DNA from: Strigamia acuminata
Taxonomy: Eukaryota; Arthropoda; Chilopoda; Geophilomorpha; Linotaeniidae
Assembly: GCA_949358305.1 (NCBI GenBank)
Contig: OX442318.1
Location: 15,978,517-16,042,516 of the forward strand
Direction: 5' to 3'
Length of the DNA: 64,000 bases
Part shown: positions 32,101 through 41,800 of the stretch, piece by piece
Numbering within the stretch: the stretch's first letter is position 1
How the letters are laid out: each line of letters starts with the position of its first letter
Program-made: the position numbers and the translations under genes
The notes under the pieces: generated by a model
What the model saw: the letters and a program-made list of their open reading frames with translations, nothing else
What the model was told of the DNA's origin: nothing
Databases searched by the model: none

Positions 32101-33860
32101 TAGATATGACACAATGGCAGCGGAGAGAAACCGTTAGGCAGAGTGGTGAAACTGCTGGCCAGGTAGATGTAATCTACATAACACCACTTGGCGATAGAAT
32201 CCGCAGTCGGATTGATGTTGTACGATGGTGCAAAGAGGAAAACTATCAGTACGATGGGGGTTGTTTCGACTTTAAGGCAACAGATGAGACCGTTGGGTTC
32301 GCCGGTCATGCATCCGTCGAGCCGGATACTTTCGAAGAAGCTATGTCCAACCCCAATAAATCCGACTGGCAGGATGCCATGGATGATGAGATTAATATCT
32401 TTAATGACAGGAAAGTTTACGAGGAAGTTGATAAAACCGAGGGGATGAATTTACTGGGAACAAAATGGATTTACAAAATCAAGCGTGACTACACTGGGGC
32501 AATTAAGCGTTGGAGAGCACGTTTAGTTGCGCAAGGTTTTGGGCAGAAGGAGGGAGTTGACTTCACTGAGATATTTTCACCAGTGGTCAACTTTGTTCTC
32601 GTGCTTATATTCTTTTGTTCTCTTGTGGTTCTGCAAGGCTGGCGAGATACACATCTCGACATCAAGTCTGCGTACTTGTACGGAGACCTTGATGTGCCAC
32701 AATACATTAATATCCCCAAGGGCTTCCGGACCAAGGAGAACCAACACAAGTGTTGGCGTCTAGTCAAATCCTTATACGGACTTCACCAGTCCGGAAGGAT
32801 GTGGTATTTCAAGCTCCACGAACGATTACTGGAAATAGGATTTACTCCAGTCTTAGGACTGAATTGCGTATATAATTACGGCTCAGATGCCGTACTTTTG
32901 TTTTACGTGGACGACATTGTTTTGTTTAGTCGTGATGCTTTCGTTGAACAATGTATCATCGAGTGGATTCAAGAGAGCTTTGAAATTGTCAACCTTGGAC
33001 CGGTGACTCTTTTATTAGGGATTCATTTTGAAAGGAAAAATGGGGACATTTTAGTACATCAAAAGAGTTATATTGCGAAATTAGTCGAGAAATACGACAT
33101 TGATCCGTGCCATAAAATTAAAATCCCAGTCACAGTCGGTACCATGATACAGAAGGTACAACCGGGTGAACAAATAAACTCGACGTTCCCATACAGGTCC
33201 CTAGTAGGGAGTTTACTCTTTATCGCGAATAGAACGCGTCCAGATATTCTCTTCAGCGTTATTGTATTATCTCAATACAATGAGACCCATTCTAACAGGC
33301 ATGTTAAAATGCTAATACAAGTGTTGAGATATCTGGCGAATACCCCCAACTATGTTATCAACCTGGCAAATTGTAAGAACAATAATTTAACGGTTTACAC
33401 CGACGCGTCCTTTGCCTTGGATCAAGACAGTAGGAGAAGCTTTGGTGGCCACATAGTTTATTTAGGAGGGGTTCCGATTTCATGGAATTGTCGAAAACAA
33501 TCCATGACTTCATTGAGTATAATGGAAAGCGAATTTCTCGCAGTTGTCGATGGCGTGAGAGAAGTGATATGGCTTGAACGCCTGTACGAAGCCGATATCA
33601 TCTTGTGTTTCAACCGAAATGTCCCTTGCGTCTACGCCGATAGCATGCCGGCAATCAATTATGCGAAAAACAAGATCGAGAACCGTGCAAATAAACATAT
33701 AGATGTTAAATTGCACTTTCTTCGTGATTGGTATGAAAAAGGCGTGTTTAGTATTAAACATGTGCCTGGCGAATTGAACATCGCGGATTTGATGACAAAA
33801 TGGTTGCCGCGCCCCAGATTATGTCAGCTCTGTGAGCATATTTTTGTTGCAGTCAAATAG
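29187..33860 (+). CDS. Copia gag-pol polyprotein, family B
   Basis: A single intact frame of 1557 residues from MASEEKCDDYK. In order: copia-type gag (about 10-200); zinc knuckle CFSCGGTGHFAREC (237-250); protease DTG (D335); integrase zinc region (HSRMGH ... CDAC); integrase catalytic D621, D684, E720 with D-35-E spacing; a low-complexity linker (about 850-960); RT with YVDD (1240-1243); RNase H starting at D1406. All key residues are present. It resembles family A throughout, with the same order and many shared blocks, but is 58 residues shorter and clearly a different lineage. It lies between its leader and a polypurine tract at 33867-33875; LTR-driven expression is expected. Confidence 0.96.
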   Translation: MASEEKCDDYKSIKKLNGTNYAQWAIGAKLLLSQQGVWDHVTGDETAPGPNATAKEKRDFRVREKRAWSTICLSCEEAQQLVAVAKDTSKGAWEAIRDAYQPTTRARKGRLRREFLQMHLMDNEEMMCFLARVDRKVAELANVKVIPTDEEIAFQYMDFLPTTYETIKQIMYHWEDLDFTPAKVKDRLLGEYNRLFEASDSYGMRTQDSTDNAGAFFGKGRFQRGKGGNQPFTPRTCFSCGGTGHFARECPSPPKQQANMQSQRGGTSAQLAKGTARGRGRGGKTKKANLGQVDIFDEPLTMFSAAVHQTEEEVTLSPPLSLMSHCDFDPHWYIDTGATDHFSFNRSWFVTFKPLSGYSVQQGEGKSKIEGIGNVLITSCYAGRCREITLQNVYFAPNFKKNLLSLGRTDEAGFTTFIKNGKLTMFRDRIGEPFLVADKTNDRMYKVNCKIEANIVNTTAPSAQQSAAVGGNSVKNVVKSESVINPLLKTVDFKAALLNTLSGAVQTAAKQQVSVNALVNASNLKKSDLNDTNGQNNSNGGKIEKIKVKPQPMDIWHSRMGHFNASGIAKMEISPDIFGVKLSDKELSPCDACSKAKSTRATFSPIPEISTKGILEVIHMDLWGPQPFKSLGGASYYLIIVDDYSRFMWVEIIKNKGDTFERFKRWQTQVERSTGKKVKCIKTDNGGEFVSKKWDDYAASIGLKCIQTNPYSPEMNSVAERANRTIVGGIRAMLFENNFPKGLWAELAVTVVYLKNRFPHASLSGKTPYNLFHNKKMSLRHLRCIGSKVFVHIPSQTRRSKLEERAWPGALVGYAIKTRGYRVWDPKSNQVIASKHVKINENVFWHESVQSNSIPREPDFVAASWDEDSDDEILPAVQQQQVPPVIQQLFQAPKHAIPNPQLVQQAVEPEAVEEIAQAVGGIEEEEEQQVEVRLPNPTLTPPPVRRNPPRGVKLKGDTVKQRAAAPEKLKILDMTQWQRRETVRQSGETAGQVDVIYITPLGDRIRSRIDVVRWCKEENYQYDGGCFDFKATDETVGFAGHASVEPDTFEEAMSNPNKSDWQDAMDDEINIFNDRKVYEEVDKTEGMNLLGTKWIYKIKRDYTGAIKRWRARLVAQGFGQKEGVDFTEIFSPVVNFVLVLIFFCSLVVLQGWRDTHLDIKSAYLYGDLDVPQYINIPKGFRTKENQHKCWRLVKSLYGLHQSGRMWYFKLHERLLEIGFTPVLGLNCVYNYGSDAVLLFYVDDIVLFSRDAFVEQCIIEWIQESFEIVNLGPVTLLLGIHFERKNGDILVHQKSYIAKLVEKYDIDPCHKIKIPVTVGTMIQKVQPGEQINSTFPYRSLVGSLLFIANRTRPDILFSVIVLSQYNETHSNRHVKMLIQVLRYLANTPNYVINLANCKNNNLTVYTDASFALDQDSRRSFGGHIVYLGGVPISWNCRKQSMTSLSIMESEFLAVVDGVREVIWLERLYEADIILCFNRNVPCVYADSMPAINYAKNKIENRANKHIDVKLHFLRDWYEKGVFSIKHVPGELNIADLMTKWLPRPRLCQLCEHIFVAVK

Positions 33861-33866
33861 TTGCGC

Positions 33867-33875
33867 AAAGGGGGA
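33867..33875 (+). other. Polypurine tract of copia B
   Basis: AAAGGGGGA, two bases before the 3' LTR. Confidence 0.88.
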
Positions 33876-33877
33876 TT

Positions 33878-34343
33878 TGTTGGGATATGCCCAACTGTTT
33901 GAGATTTATTAGTTGCATATTTATGGCTAAATGCAACGTGCATGTCTTTACTTTGCTGTGACTTAGTTAAACTAGTTGATCCTGATTTTTTACCCTGCTT
34001 GTTATGTGCCGCAACTAGTTTATTTACTTGTAAAGATGTGCCTTCTCGTCGTCCGCTCAAATGAGCAATATTCGTTTAGTTTTTCCATTGCTTTTGAGTT
34101 GTTTATCGCTTATTTGCTCCTCCCTTATTGTTTATCATGTAAAGGACAAGTCATTGCTTGCTAACAATGATTTGTTCTATTGTAAGCTTGTATTCATACT
34201 TTGAGGGCGGCTAGCCTCAAAGCAGTCGTTTTTACTGTGGTTCGTGACGATTAAAGATGGCGGTCGCGCAATGCGAGTTCCCGCACCCATTAAATCATGT
34301 CTCAGCTCTATTTTCCTGATGTCCGGCGCCTACAATCTCATCA
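33878..34343 (+). repeat. 3' LTR of copia B
   Basis: 466 bp, identical by eye to 27612-28077. Confidence 0.95.
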
Positions 34344-34508
34344 ATTAATACTTAGTTTATGTCGAATAAAATAGTTATATTTTATTCACCGTGTCTAAAT
34401 AATTATTTATCACACTTTTTAGTTTTATCGAGTTTGAATTACGCGCGTTTGGTAAACAGCGCCATCTATTGTGAACATTGATAAATACGGATTTGTAATC
34501 ATCACACA
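34344..34508 (-). repeat. Dispersed repeat R, right copy, second part
   Basis: Continues the repeat interrupted at 27611 and matches about 22927-23096, including the GAATAAAATA hairpin and the AATCATCACACA end. Directly to its right, on the - strand, lies CCGGGGGA, like the polypurine tracts of the copia elements. Confidence 0.65.
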
Positions 34509-35260
34509 TCCCCCGGTGACAATCATAGAGTTTACCAACTTTTTAATTGTCATTCTTAATGTATAAGAAATGTTCACCTAACTCTATCGAATTAATCCAC
34601 TTGGTAAGTATTTTATTAAACTTAATCGCGTTATTTCTTTCAGAAACTTCGTCACCCGATTAGACTAATCGGCTTCCCTGTACAACGCAACTCCCGGTTG
34701 CTAAGCGACGGAAATGAACTCGTCCGAACATGGATACATGTTCGAGAAAACTAATTTCGATAGAAATTTTATTTTCTCCAACAAATAAACCTCTTCACAG
34801 TTTATTAATTATCCAGATGATCAAATAAAATAAATTTATGCAAAATTTTATTTATTGGAAAATCTAAACTACTGAATTTTTATTACGTTCGTTATAAAAA
34901 TCAATGACTTCGACTGGAAGTCTTTCAAACTTTAATCAAAGTGAACAACAAAAATAAACACAAATTCCACAAATAATTATGAAAATTCGCAAAATAATCA
35001 AACAAACATATATTAATATGATTAATTCAAATAAACATCCAAATCGAATTCGGGAAAACACAAAATTAAATTGAATCCAATTTGCAAAATTAACTACATT
35101 CGTCTGAATATTTAAATGATTAGTTCTAATTTCAAACAAAACTGAACACACTACTCATGAGAATACTGGAAAAAATCGCAAACACAACAAAACACTTGGA
35201 TTATTTTTAGTCAAAAATATTTCCACTCAGAAAAAATAACGAATGTTAATTTTGTCCCTT
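34509..35260. other. Non-coding, AT-rich
   Basis: No gene seen. If repeat R is an LTR, this is the 3' internal region of its element, read on the - strand. Confidence 0.35.
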
Positions 35261-36544
35261 TTAATCCTTCTTTTCGACGTCAGTCAAAACTTTCTCCTCC
35301 TTTTTCTCGACTTCAGCAGAAGTCAGAAAATCCGACTCTTCAGTCGCCTCTGTCGAGACGGCGGAAAACACGGCTTCCTCCGGCGCTTCAATTTCCTCTG
35401 GGCTCGGAGGTGGGAACGGCAGATCCTCGAGCAACTCCGCCACGAAATCGACGACGGAAAGCAGCTCTTCGGCGTCCTCAAACTGAGCGTCGTCCGAAGT
35501 CTCGGACTTAGACGCTGGAGGGGCGCTGGATACGTCGGTTACGGCCGCTGGAGGATCCTCCACGGGTTTGGACGACGCTTCTACGGCCTGTTGGAGCTTA
35601 CGAGCTCGCCCTCGTGCCAAGATGTTGGTTCGTTGAACCTTGGCAATTTCTCTCGCTCGGTCGAGCGTCAGACAGCCTCGACCACGCGACATCGTTCTTG
35701 GTCGAACGATTTCCTCTTGTACCTCGCTTCCGGCGCTTTCGACAGCTTGGACAGTTTCAGTAGAAACTTCGGAGTCCTCGGATGGCGGTGGCGACTGTCG
35801 AAGGAGTTCGACTCTTACACCAGCGTTGGCTTCAGCGCGGGTCCAGGTGAGGAAACGCAGGTCGATGTACACAGCCTCGCCGCGGCTGTTTAGAAACAAT
35901 CGGCACTTGGGGCAGTGAGCCCAACATCGCTTCTCGTTAGGCTTAATGCCTTTCACCACGTGGGGCTGAACCTCCTTGCGCCACGGCTCCGAACGCGGTC
36001 GCGTTTTCCTTCCACGGCAGTTTGGACAACGCATTAGAGAAGAACCTGCGGATGCACCGCAGCACCACCCACAGCCGACGCAAAATGGGCAGATCGTCTC
36101 CGTGGCCTGGTCCGTCACGATGTTATCGTGAGGTATTCCGGCTGCCATGTCTTGTTCGCACTGCTCCTTGCGCAGGCGGGCCTTCTCGTCCTTCTTTCTG
36201 GCTTTGTTGGCCGCTCGGTACTCGCGGTTGCGAGAAACAGGCTCCGAATAACGCAAAGCGCCCGGCGGCGGCTCATTCCATCCGTATTCTGACGCAGAAG
36301 ACTCAGCACCAGCAGGAAGATGCATAGCAGACGATGATTGTCCCGTCACAGTCGGTGCAGCCGCATTCGACGTGTTGGCGACGGTGGGCGCCACGCTTGC
36401 AGTTGGCGGCCGAAATTCGGGTGAATGCGGGGCCAACGGGACGTTGATAACGTTCGCGGGCGGATACGCCACCTGGGCCAGCGGGGTCAATTGCGCCGAC
36501 TCGTAAACGGTTGGCTGTGCAGACGTGGATGGGGCCTGCATCAT
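35261..36544 (-). CDS. Unrecognised protein with CxxC pairs
   Basis: A 427-residue frame from MMQAPSTSAQ to a stop at 35261. The N-terminus (1-100) is rich in Pro, Ala, Thr and Ser; a basic helical stretch follows (105-130). Then come cysteine pairs: CPFC (152/155), CVGCGWCC (155-162), CPNC (173/176), and a second group C207, C211, C214. This spacing suggests one or two zinc-binding ribbons, the first loosely like a DnaJ-type CxxCxGxG pair, but no family is certain. The C-terminal part (about 330-427) is acidic with Glu/Asp/Pro runs. It lies upstream, in its own direction, of the possible LTR (repeat R) at 34508, so it may be the gag-like ORF of that element; a host gene is also possible. Confidence 0.55.
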   Translation of the reverse strand: MMQAPSTSAQPTVYESAQLTPLAQVAYPPANVINVPLAPHSPEFRPPTASVAPTVANTSNAAAPTVTGQSSSAMHLPAGAESSASEYGWNEPPPGALRYSEPVSRNREYRAANKARKKDEKARLRKEQCEQDMAAGIPHDNIVTDQATETICPFCVGCGWCCGASAGSSLMRCPNCRGRKTRPRSEPWRKEVQPHVVKGIKPNEKRCWAHCPKCRLFLNSRGEAVYIDLRFLTWTRAEANAGVRVELLRQSPPPSEDSEVSTETVQAVESAGSEVQEEIVRPRTMSRGRGCLTLDRAREIAKVQRTNILARGRARKLQQAVEASSKPVEDPPAAVTDVSSAPPASKSETSDDAQFEDAEELLSVVDFVAELLEDLPFPPPSPEEIEAPEEAVFSAVSTEATEESDFLTSAEVEKKEEKVLTDVEKKD

Positions 36545-36880
36545 CGCATTTAACCTTCGGAAGCGAGTGCACCCGCAAAATCCGCACTTTGGGAGTGACT
36601 ATTCTTCGGATTCCGGCAGGGCCAAACTCTTCCGGAAAATGTCCGGGGGAATGCTGAGAGTGCCGATAGACGACATTCGATTTTATGTCGTGGGTTTTTG
36701 TGCGGTTTGCGCCGTGTTTATTATTCGTACGAGATTTGGTATTTTCGCAGGGTTGTTGTCGCGCGAGATTCATCGAGGTAAAGCGAGTTCATCAACGACC
36801 TCGCCGATGAATGTTGCTAAAAATCTGTGCAAGTGTTGTCAAATATTGCCGTGATTCGATGGAATTTTTGTCAGACATTG
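36545..36880. other. Non-coding
   Basis: Upstream region of the - strand frame at 35261-36544; no gene recognised. Confidence 0.3.
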
Positions 36881-37163
36881 GGAAATTTTTTTTGACTTGT
36901 CCAACGCGCCAGTAAATCGAGCGTCCACACGCGCCCACATGCGTGAACAGTGCACTCGCCCTCCCGCCCCGTCGGCGTAGGCGCCGGCCGTCCCCCCTCT
37001 CTCTCTCTCTCTCTCTTCCGCCCGTCACCGAATTTTGTCAATATCTGATAAATTTCCACAGAATTGCAGCGACATTGTACGGGATATTTCTGCCCGATTT
37101 GACGGACTTATGTAAAACATTGCTGAAATTCCGTGGAAATTTATAAAATATTGACAAAGGTTG
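36881..37163 (-). repeat. Hairpin satellite monomer, inverted orientation
   Basis: A single copy of the monomer seen in tandem at 47-64 kb, here reversed: TCGTCCAACGCGCC-type block, CT-repeat at about 36996-37017, then a dyad whose arms (about 37033-37080 and 37110-37157) are near-complementary. Confidence 0.75.
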
Positions 37164-38058
37164 GTGACCGACCCACGGCGCGTTGCGGCGCGGTCGGAGC
37201 ACGCGACCCGATCCCCCCCTCCCCCCGTCCCCAAAAAACCACGCCTCGAGGAACCCCGAAGTTCGGTTTCCGACCGGGTCGCCTCTTGATCCGACCCGGG
37301 GCGCGTCACGGCGCGGTCGGAGGACGGCCCTCGCCCCCAAAAACCACACTCCGGGTCACGTGGTCTCGCACCCGACTCTCTCAGTTTTCCCGTTACGGGA
37401 TCATGACGGGCCGTTACGGGATCGTGACGGGACCGTCGGCGGCCCGTTAACGGCCCGTGCGGGCCGTTACGGGATCGTGACGGAACCGTCGGCGGCCCGT
37501 TAACGGCCCGTACGACCCCATGCGGGCCGTTGACGGGCCGTTAACGGGCCGTTAACGGGCCGTTAACGGGCCGTGACGGTGTAAATCGAAAAAATCAACA
37601 ACCGACAACACGTACATGAAAACGCGTACAACATTCATAGACATTAATCTCGAATCCTGTTTTTGGTTTTACGCCGTTAACGGGTCGTTAACGGCCCGTT
37701 AACGGCCCGCATGAGGTCGTACGGGCCGTCGGCGAGCCGAAGTCCGGGAACGAAGGCCGTTACGGGATCGTGACGGTCCCGTCGGCGGCCCGTTAACGGC
37801 CCGTGCGGGCCGTTACGGGATCGTGACGGGACCGTCGGCGGCCCGTTAACGGCCCGTGCGGGTCGTTTTCGACCCGTTGCGGCCGTTTTCGACCCGTTGC
37901 GGCCCGTTTTCGACCCGTTACGGTCCTTGGCCGTAACGGGCCGAAAACGGGAAAACTGAAAAAGTCGAGTGCGAGACCACGTGACCCGGAGTGTGGTTTT
38001 TGGGGACGAGGGCCGTCCTCCGGCCGCGCCGCGGCGCGTCGTGGGTCGGGCGAGAAAC
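37164..38058. repeat. GC-rich foldback-like block 1, left arm and core
   Basis: The left arm (about 37164-37410) has CCGACCCACGGCGCG, AAAACCACG, GTTCGGTTTCCGACCGGG and CCAAAAACCACACTCCGGG. It is matched in reverse complement by about 37916-38058 continued at 45163 to about 45300, the right arm being split by copia C. The core is arrays of CGTTAACGGGCC-type palindromes and a 53-bp repeat, with an AT-rich stretch of about 98 bp (37578-37676) in the middle. Long inverted repeats built of short tandem repeats are typical of Foldback elements. No protein is seen. Confidence 0.65.
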
Positions 38059-38604
38059 TGTAGCAGAGGAGGAGGAAATTAGCTCGGAATTACGAGCGAA
38101 AAATCGAAAACAGAGTCGGAACCCGACTCGCAGAGTGCTCGCAAATTCTCGCGCGCAGAATACTCGCGCCGAAAACGTTTCGAGCAAGATACGGCCGTGC
38201 ACAAGCACTTATATGCCGTGGAATGATGCAAATAGCATATACAAATAATAAAATGATTTAATATAAACAAAATATCTTACATAGTGGTCCAAATCAGGTT
38301 GGGAAAAAGGATGGGCAAGCAACTCCGTGTGCAGCGCCATCTTGGATTCGAGAGAGAGTGAGTAGCGACACCTTGTGTCGCAATACAACATTGCAAATTA
38401 GGAAAATAGTCAAAGTAACTTCCAAAACTAACAAATGCATGGTGCCTCATGCTAAAATACATAAACAATGACTAAATGACCAAAAATATGATAAACAACT
38501 TAAAAGATCGGTAAATAAGCAATAATTGAGAAATACACCGGTAAAATGATAATACAAGCCGAATCTGTCTTACATCGACTACAAACACGGTCCGTAGACC
38601 AACA
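38059..38604 (-). repeat. 3' LTR of copia C
   Basis: 546 bp. Contains a perfect hairpin GCGACAC/GTGTCGC with a 3-base loop at 38365-38381 and the ATGGCG motif (as CGCCATCTTGG) at 38335-38345. Confidence 0.95.
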
Positions 38605-38606
38605 AA

Positions 38607-38615
38607 TCCCCCCTT
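38607..38615 (-). other. Polypurine tract of copia C
   Basis: TCCCCCCTT on the + strand, i.e. AAGGGGGGA in element sense, two bases from the 3' LTR. Confidence 0.85.
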
Positions 38616-38806
38616 CGATGTAAATAGGTTCGGGGAAATACAGAACGGGTACTGGAATTACAGTGTGTTACGAGAAAATATAAACAATAAAGTTCGAATC
38701 ACCGAGCCGGGTACTGTCATTGAAGAACTCTACGGAAGCCCGAATATTCCCACTGGAGCTCGATGATCCTCGATGTCGGGCAAATAAATTAGGAATGTCG
38801 ATAATT

Positions 38807-41800
38807 TTAGAGTCGGAAGATTCGCGAGATGAGTGATCGAAGTCGTTCCGAGCCGAGCCATTTTGTAAATATATCGGCGACGTTAAGATCGCCGGGCACT
38901 TTTCTGAGCTCGAAACGTCCCGCCGAATACCACTCCCGCAGCCAATGGAACTTAACGCGAATGTGCTTCGTCTTACTGTTCTCGACGTCATTCGCGGTGA
39001 ATTGGATAGCGGCAAGTGCGTCGGAGTAGATGACGGGTCGTGGAACGCGGTCGAGTATCGAACATTCGGAGTATACATGATGCAGCCAATAAAGCTCCTT
39101 GACCGTGTCGACTAGGGCAAGAAATTCGGCCTCCATAGTCGAACAGGCGACTGTGGTTTGCTTGCGGCAAGACCACCCAATTGGCGTGTTCCCGATATAA
39201 CAAATGTATCCTCCGAAGCTGAGTGAAGTAGCGGTGTCCGATGCCCACGACGCGTCGGTGTATGCCCACAAAAGTCCAGTCGAACATCCCGATAGTTCAA
39301 TGCAGTAGTCCGCTGTGTTAGACACGTACTGCAGCACTTGAAACAAAGCCTTGATGTGAGCTTGCGTATAACAGGTGTTGAATTGTGAAAGGAATATCAC
39401 CGAGTACAGGATGTCGGGGCGAGTTCGAGAGGCCAAAAATAACAGAGATCCAATAAGGGATCGATATGGGAAATCGATTAGGTTTTCTGTCGGTCCTTTT
39501 GTGAGCATGGTCCCCGGAGTGACTGGAACCTTGACGAGGTTATTAATAACGGTGCCGAACTTCTTTATGATTTTTGCGATGTACGTTCGCTGGCTGATGA
39601 ATGTTTTGCCAGCGTCACGAATGAACTCAACCCCGAGTAGTTTCGTGATGGGTCCCAGATTAACAATCTGAAACTTGGTGCTAATCAGAGTGATGAGACG
39701 GTCGAGAACGGAGTCAGTTGCGTAGAATAGAACGATATCGTCCACGTAGACTAACATTAGCGCCGAAGATCCAAACATGTACACGCAATTGCAGCCAGGA
39801 AGTTTGCGGAATCCGAGAGATCGAAGCGTTTCGTCGAGCTTTTCAAACCACTGTCTTCCCGACTGGTGCAGACCGTAAAGGGATTTTATGAGTAGCCAGA
39901 CGTTGTTCGGATTTGTACAGGTTGCCCCAGCCGGGATGCGCATGTACACCTTATGCTCGAGCTCACCGTAAAGGTAAGCGCACTTCACGTCGAGGTGCGC
40001 GTCTTTCCAACCTCGGAGAACGACGAGCAAACAAAAGAACATCCGAATGAGCACAAAGTTCACTACGGGGCTGAAAACCTCATCGTAGTCGACGCCGAGA
40101 GTTTGTCGGAAGCCTTGAGCAACAAGGCGGGCGCGGTAACGAGTAATCTTGCCAGCGGCGTCAGATTTCAACTTGAAGATCCACTTGCACCCGAGGATCG
40201 TCGTGTCTGGCGGCCTCGGTACTTCAACATAAACCTCTCGCTCTTCAAAAGTTCCGAGTTCCTCTGCGATTGCTTCTCTCCATTTCGGAGCATCGTCGAA
40301 TTTCGGAATTTCGGCGAAAGATGCGGGTTCGGTTCGGCAGAGATGAGCCACATGTCGGCCAGGAATCGTTGGCAAAGTGTATTCAATGTTGCCAAAGAAG
40401 AAGAGCTCCGGATCGTACTCGATGTGATTAAACTGACAATATTTTTCGACGTCTTTACGGGAACGCAGTCGCACATCCGGTTCCGGGAAATAATAAACGT
40501 CGGTGTCAATTTTCCCGGGTCTCTGATCCTTTCTGAGATGCTCTTCACGTTTCCAACCAGCACACGGCAAATCTCCTCCGATATATCTCCACATAAAAGC
40601 TGTCTGTCTGGCAGTGGTTGGTAATACCTCGATACCATGAAGTGGAGCTGGAGACATGGGTCCTGCACCAAAAACTGGAATTGTGTGTTGAAGAACAGAA
40701 GTACCCATTGTTCTTCGCGTAGTCACAAATCTGCTCGGAGAGCCCGGTTGGGATAACGGGGGCGAGGTTTGCGGTGAAGTTTGAGGTGACACATGAGGAG
40801 AAGTATAGGTAGACATAGGCACAAGGGAAACTTCGTCTATATCATCAACGTCACGATCCGTGTCATCACCCAGATTACTATCGGAGCTTGGCAATCTCAA
40901 AGCACACGCCTCAAGAAGTTGTCGCTCAGGTGTCATAAATTGAGCGGATGCGGCTGAGCTCGAACTTTCTTCCAGCGGAGGCATCTCAGGCTCATCGTCT
41001 GACGACGAGTGTTCATCCTCTGAGTCCGATCCCTTTGGCCAGTCAAGATACTGGATGTTTTCATCAAACGATACAGTCGATTGTGGGAAGTTTTGAACGT
41101 TTTCAACCGGGAATTCAAACGTAGATTGGTGATTCCCGTTGCCATTTCGAATAGACCGGCGATACGATATCCTTTCGTCGATCCTGACATGACATGATTC
41201 GGTAATTTTATCATCCAATGGGTTCCAAATGCGATATCCTCTCGTTCCGACTGCGTATCCGACAACATAGCCCTCCCAGGCACGCATTTGGAGCTTCTTG
41301 CGTCCCGGTGCGGTAAAATGCACCCAACATTTTGATCCTATTCGTCGTAGATGCCGCAATGAAAGGGCTCGCTGTCGCCACAGGATATAAGGAACCTGAT
41401 TGTTTAAACGAGAATGTGGAGAGCGGTTTTTAATGTAGGCGAATGTCACAGCCAATTCGGCCCACAACGCATCCGGGAGTTTGGTCTCGTTTAACACAGC
41501 TCTCACGTTTTCGGCCATTGTCCGGTTGATTCGTTCGGCCGTTCCATTCATAGCGGGTGAATTAGGGTTGGTACGCTGACCTTCGATGCCCTTCTCTCGA
41601 AGGTAGTCGAGGAATTCATTCGACATGAACTCTCCACCACGGTCAGAACGGATAGCCTTCACACGAGTACTTGCAACGCATTCGATACGGGTGACGAAAT
41701 CCTTGAATATGCCGAAGACTTGAGATTTTTGTGCCATCGGTGTTATCCAACAATATCGCGTGGCGTCGTCAATTATCGTGAATACGAAACGAGCTCCCCC

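Larger units (their letters stand above)
27612..34343 (+). mobile_element. Ty1/copia LTR retrotransposon, family B
   Basis: Complete 6732-bp element. LTRs of 466 bp at 27612-28077 and 33878-34343 start TGTTGGG and end CATCA, canonical TG...CA. Target-site duplication ATTAA at 27607-27611 and 34344-34348. LTRs are identical by eye, so the insertion is recent. It shares layout, primer, polypurine tract, hairpin and leader motif with family A, but its protein differs widely. Confidence 0.97.
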
